From positions 1 through 31,024 of the IMG/VR virus record IMGVR_UViG_3300037041_001844: 31,024 bases of DNA. One strand, written 5' to 3'. Positions 29,435 to 31,024 of the stretch are shown piece after piece. The first letter of the stretch is position 1. Each line of letters opens with the position of its first letter. Origin of the DNA: a virus. A program made the translations under genes and the position numbers. Under the pieces are notes generated by a model. That model saw nothing but the letters and a program-made list of their open reading frames with translations. It was not told the origin of the DNA and made no database searches.

Positions 29435-31024
29435 GTGAGCACTTCCAAAACTTGGGCAGGTCAAACTTTTAACCTACCCTTAAACAGAGAGCCCAAGAGT
29501 TCAAATTGGGGAACGGAAGTTTCAAACTTCCTTTTACATATCGCTGATAAAGCGCTTCCAAAAACTGGGGGCGCTCAAAGCCTTGAAGTAGAGTTGAACT
29601 TCGGTACGGTTGCAGGTATCGCTGCGCTTTCACTCAAAAGCGTCACCGGTACAATTGCAGCGTCGGGGTTCATCAGACTTTCAAACACCGAAGCTATTTC
29701 GTGGCGCAATGCGGGCAATACTGCAGACCTAGCGCTTAAAGCCAATGCATCGAATAGGCTAGAGTTTGATAGTGTTGCCGTTCCCACAATTTCATCAACC
29801 GACAGTTTCACCAACAAAACTTTAACCGATGCATCAAACCATATTTCGGCCTCTATCCTCGATAGCGGTTCGGTTCCAGATGCAAGGGTTCCAGCTTCAA
29901 ACGTCACTCAGCATAATAGCAGTTTAGTTCATCAAAGTTTAAGCGGGGCGGGAACAAACACGCACGCCAACATTGATACTCACATTACCAATCAGAATGC
30001 AATCATCACGGCGCAAAAAGAACCAACTGGCTTTGAAGATCCCGATAACGTGGCTGTGTCCTATTCTCGGACAACTAGAAAAGTAACACTGACTCACTCA
30101 AGCGGTAGCATAGTTGTCTGGCATAGGGGCGTGAAATATACGCTTGCAAGCCCCTTTGAATCGGCTACAGCGCATGATGATGTTACAGGTGGTTACTATC
30201 TAGCGCTTCCAGTGGGCGGCGTACCGATATGGTCTGGCTCACTCTGGGACTTTGAAACGCTGGCTCCCATGTGTTACGTCTATTTTAACAAGGTTTCAGG
30301 GGTAAAATTTGGCTTAAGAGAGCCCCATGGTTTGGAACCATGGCAATCGCATAAACGCGGTCATGAAGTCACCGGCACTTATGTAAGATCGGGTGGAACT
30401 TTAGACGGTGCATCTTATGCTCTCAATACTGATACGGATGTCGCTGTTTGCCCTGCAACAACTCAGGTTGTTGTCGCTGATGAGGATTTGCCAACTACAA
30501 TTGCAGCTTGGCCGGAAGGAAGTTACACACGGCTCCACATGATAAGCGGCGCTGAGGTATTCACCGAATCGAGCTCTTTTCCATTCCCGATTGCAGGTGG
30601 AAAGATTCAGTACAATCCAACGGGAACAAGTTTGGCCGACGTTTCAGCCAACAGGTATGTCAATGTTTATGCGATCTATGCACCTACAACATCCGATGCT
30701 GAGTCGCAGGCTTTTAGGGTTTTGTGGATGATCGGGCAGGGTGAATATACAACACTAGCAGCGGCCCAGGGCGAGGATTTTAGAACGCAGGTTCTGGGTA
30801 ACCTCAAAACTATTTTCCCTGAGTTTGTTCCGTATATCAGGCTATCTTACCAGTACGGCGCGGGCTTTGGTGGATCGGGGGCGGCTAAACTGCAGGGTGT
30901 GAGTTATATCAGTGGTTCGAGAAACGGATCGGTGAACATTGCAGGTTTTACCCCTACAGATCACAACTCACTGACAGGGCGCTCCGATACAGCTTCGCAC
31001 CCTGCGAGTGCGGTTATTGTTACT
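29435..31024 (+). CDS. Tail fibre/appendage protein, 3' truncated by the window
   Basis: 530 codons from a GTG start, open to the last base. A six-G ribosome binding site (29423-29428) precedes the GTG by six bases. The N-terminus WAGQTFNLPLNREPKSSNWG is of the kind that joins fibres to phage tails. NNKTLTDASNHISA-like text (FTNKTLTDASNHIS) follows near residue 127, then LVHQSLSGAGTNTHANI, a long beta-rich region with many Tyr/Trp, and near the visible end TDHNSLTGRSDTASHPASAV. The HxSL-x-G-x ... HP-x-A motif appears in fibres and appendage proteins of many phages. It probably mediates host recognition. The downstream part is not in the window. Confidence 0.75.
   Translation, partial: MSTSKTWAGQTFNLPLNREPKSSNWGTEVSNFLLHIADKALPKTGGAQSLEVELNFGTVAGIAALSLKSVTGTIAASGFIRLSNTEAISWRNAGNTADLALKANASNRLEFDSVAVPTISSTDSFTNKTLTDASNHISASILDSGSVPDARVPASNVTQHNSSLVHQSLSGAGTNTHANIDTHITNQNAIITAQKEPTGFEDPDNVAVSYSRTTRKVTLTHSSGSIVVWHRGVKYTLASPFESATAHDDVTGGYYLALPVGGVPIWSGSLWDFETLAPMCYVYFNKVSGVKFGLREPHGLEPWQSHKRGHEVTGTYVRSGGTLDGASYALNTDTDVAVCPATTQVVVADEDLPTTIAAWPEGSYTRLHMISGAEVFTESSSFPFPIAGGKIQYNPTGTSLADVSANRYVNVYAIYAPTTSDAESQAFRVLWMIGQGEYTTLAAAQGEDFRTQVLGNLKTIFPEFVPYIRLSYQYGAGFGGSGAAKLQGVSYISGSRNGSVNIAGFTPTDHNSLTGRSDTASHPASAVIVT

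Noticed and set aside
1-31024. Window as a complete circular genome with the fibre gene running into the nozzle gene
   Set aside because: The two partial frames would join in phase, but a fibre-nozzle fusion is not credible and the nozzle lacks its usual N-terminal part; adjacent tail genes are probably missing.

Overview
The window is 31 kb of a tailed double-stranded DNA phage (or prophage) with podovirus-like structural genes. Genes are tightly packed in blocks on both strands. I see no tRNA, rRNA, integrase or DNA polymerase gene. The first and last genes are both cut by the window edges, so this is part of a larger genome. The host is not stated. The best clue is the secreted HEXXH protein at 16283-17083, whose sequence pattern I associate from memory with secreted proteins of predatory bacteria of the Bdellovibrionota. 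That host assignment is inference.

Layout. (1) 1-8856, plus strand: tail nozzle (partial), a small protein, four likely internal virion/ejection proteins and a small Fis-type helix-turn-helix protein. (2) 8961-9721, plus: three small proteins with poly-G Shine-Dalgarno sequences and extended -10 promoters. (3) 12860-9878, minus: replication and recombination operon with a winged-helix initiator carrying an in-gene iteron array, a RecT-like annealing protein, an AT-hook/HTH protein, and two reading frames too short for routine calling. (4) 13172-18264, plus: RuvC-like resolvase, PNKP-like phosphatase, T7-type amidase, a papain-family lipoprotein, a secreted zincin, a Staphylococcal-nuclease-like protein and a conserved unknown. 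(5) 19054-18330, minus: four tiny genes; and 19865-19218, minus: a lipoprotein. (6) 20034-31024, plus: small accessory genes, then small and large terminase, portal, an Acb2/Tad1-like protein, scaffold, major capsid, two beta-rich decoration-like proteins and a tail-fibre gene that runs off the end.

How it works together. Block 6 packages DNA and builds the head; blocks 1 and 6 supply the short tail, and the ejection proteins carry DNA through the envelope. Block 3 probably starts replication at an origin inside the initiator gene, as in the lambda O gene, and handles recombination with the RuvC-like resolvase. Block 4 combines the lysis amidase with two exported proteases and a nuclease, an unusual set for a phage that would make sense for a host living inside, or on, other cells.

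Most notable: five in-register palindromic iterons in the initiator gene beside a 75% A+T stretch; two tandem hairpins with the same core but different, compensating stems upstream of the capsid gene; helically phased TAGGTTC repeats just before the small terminase gene; the exported protease pair; and a probable cyclic-nucleotide sponge between portal and scaffold.
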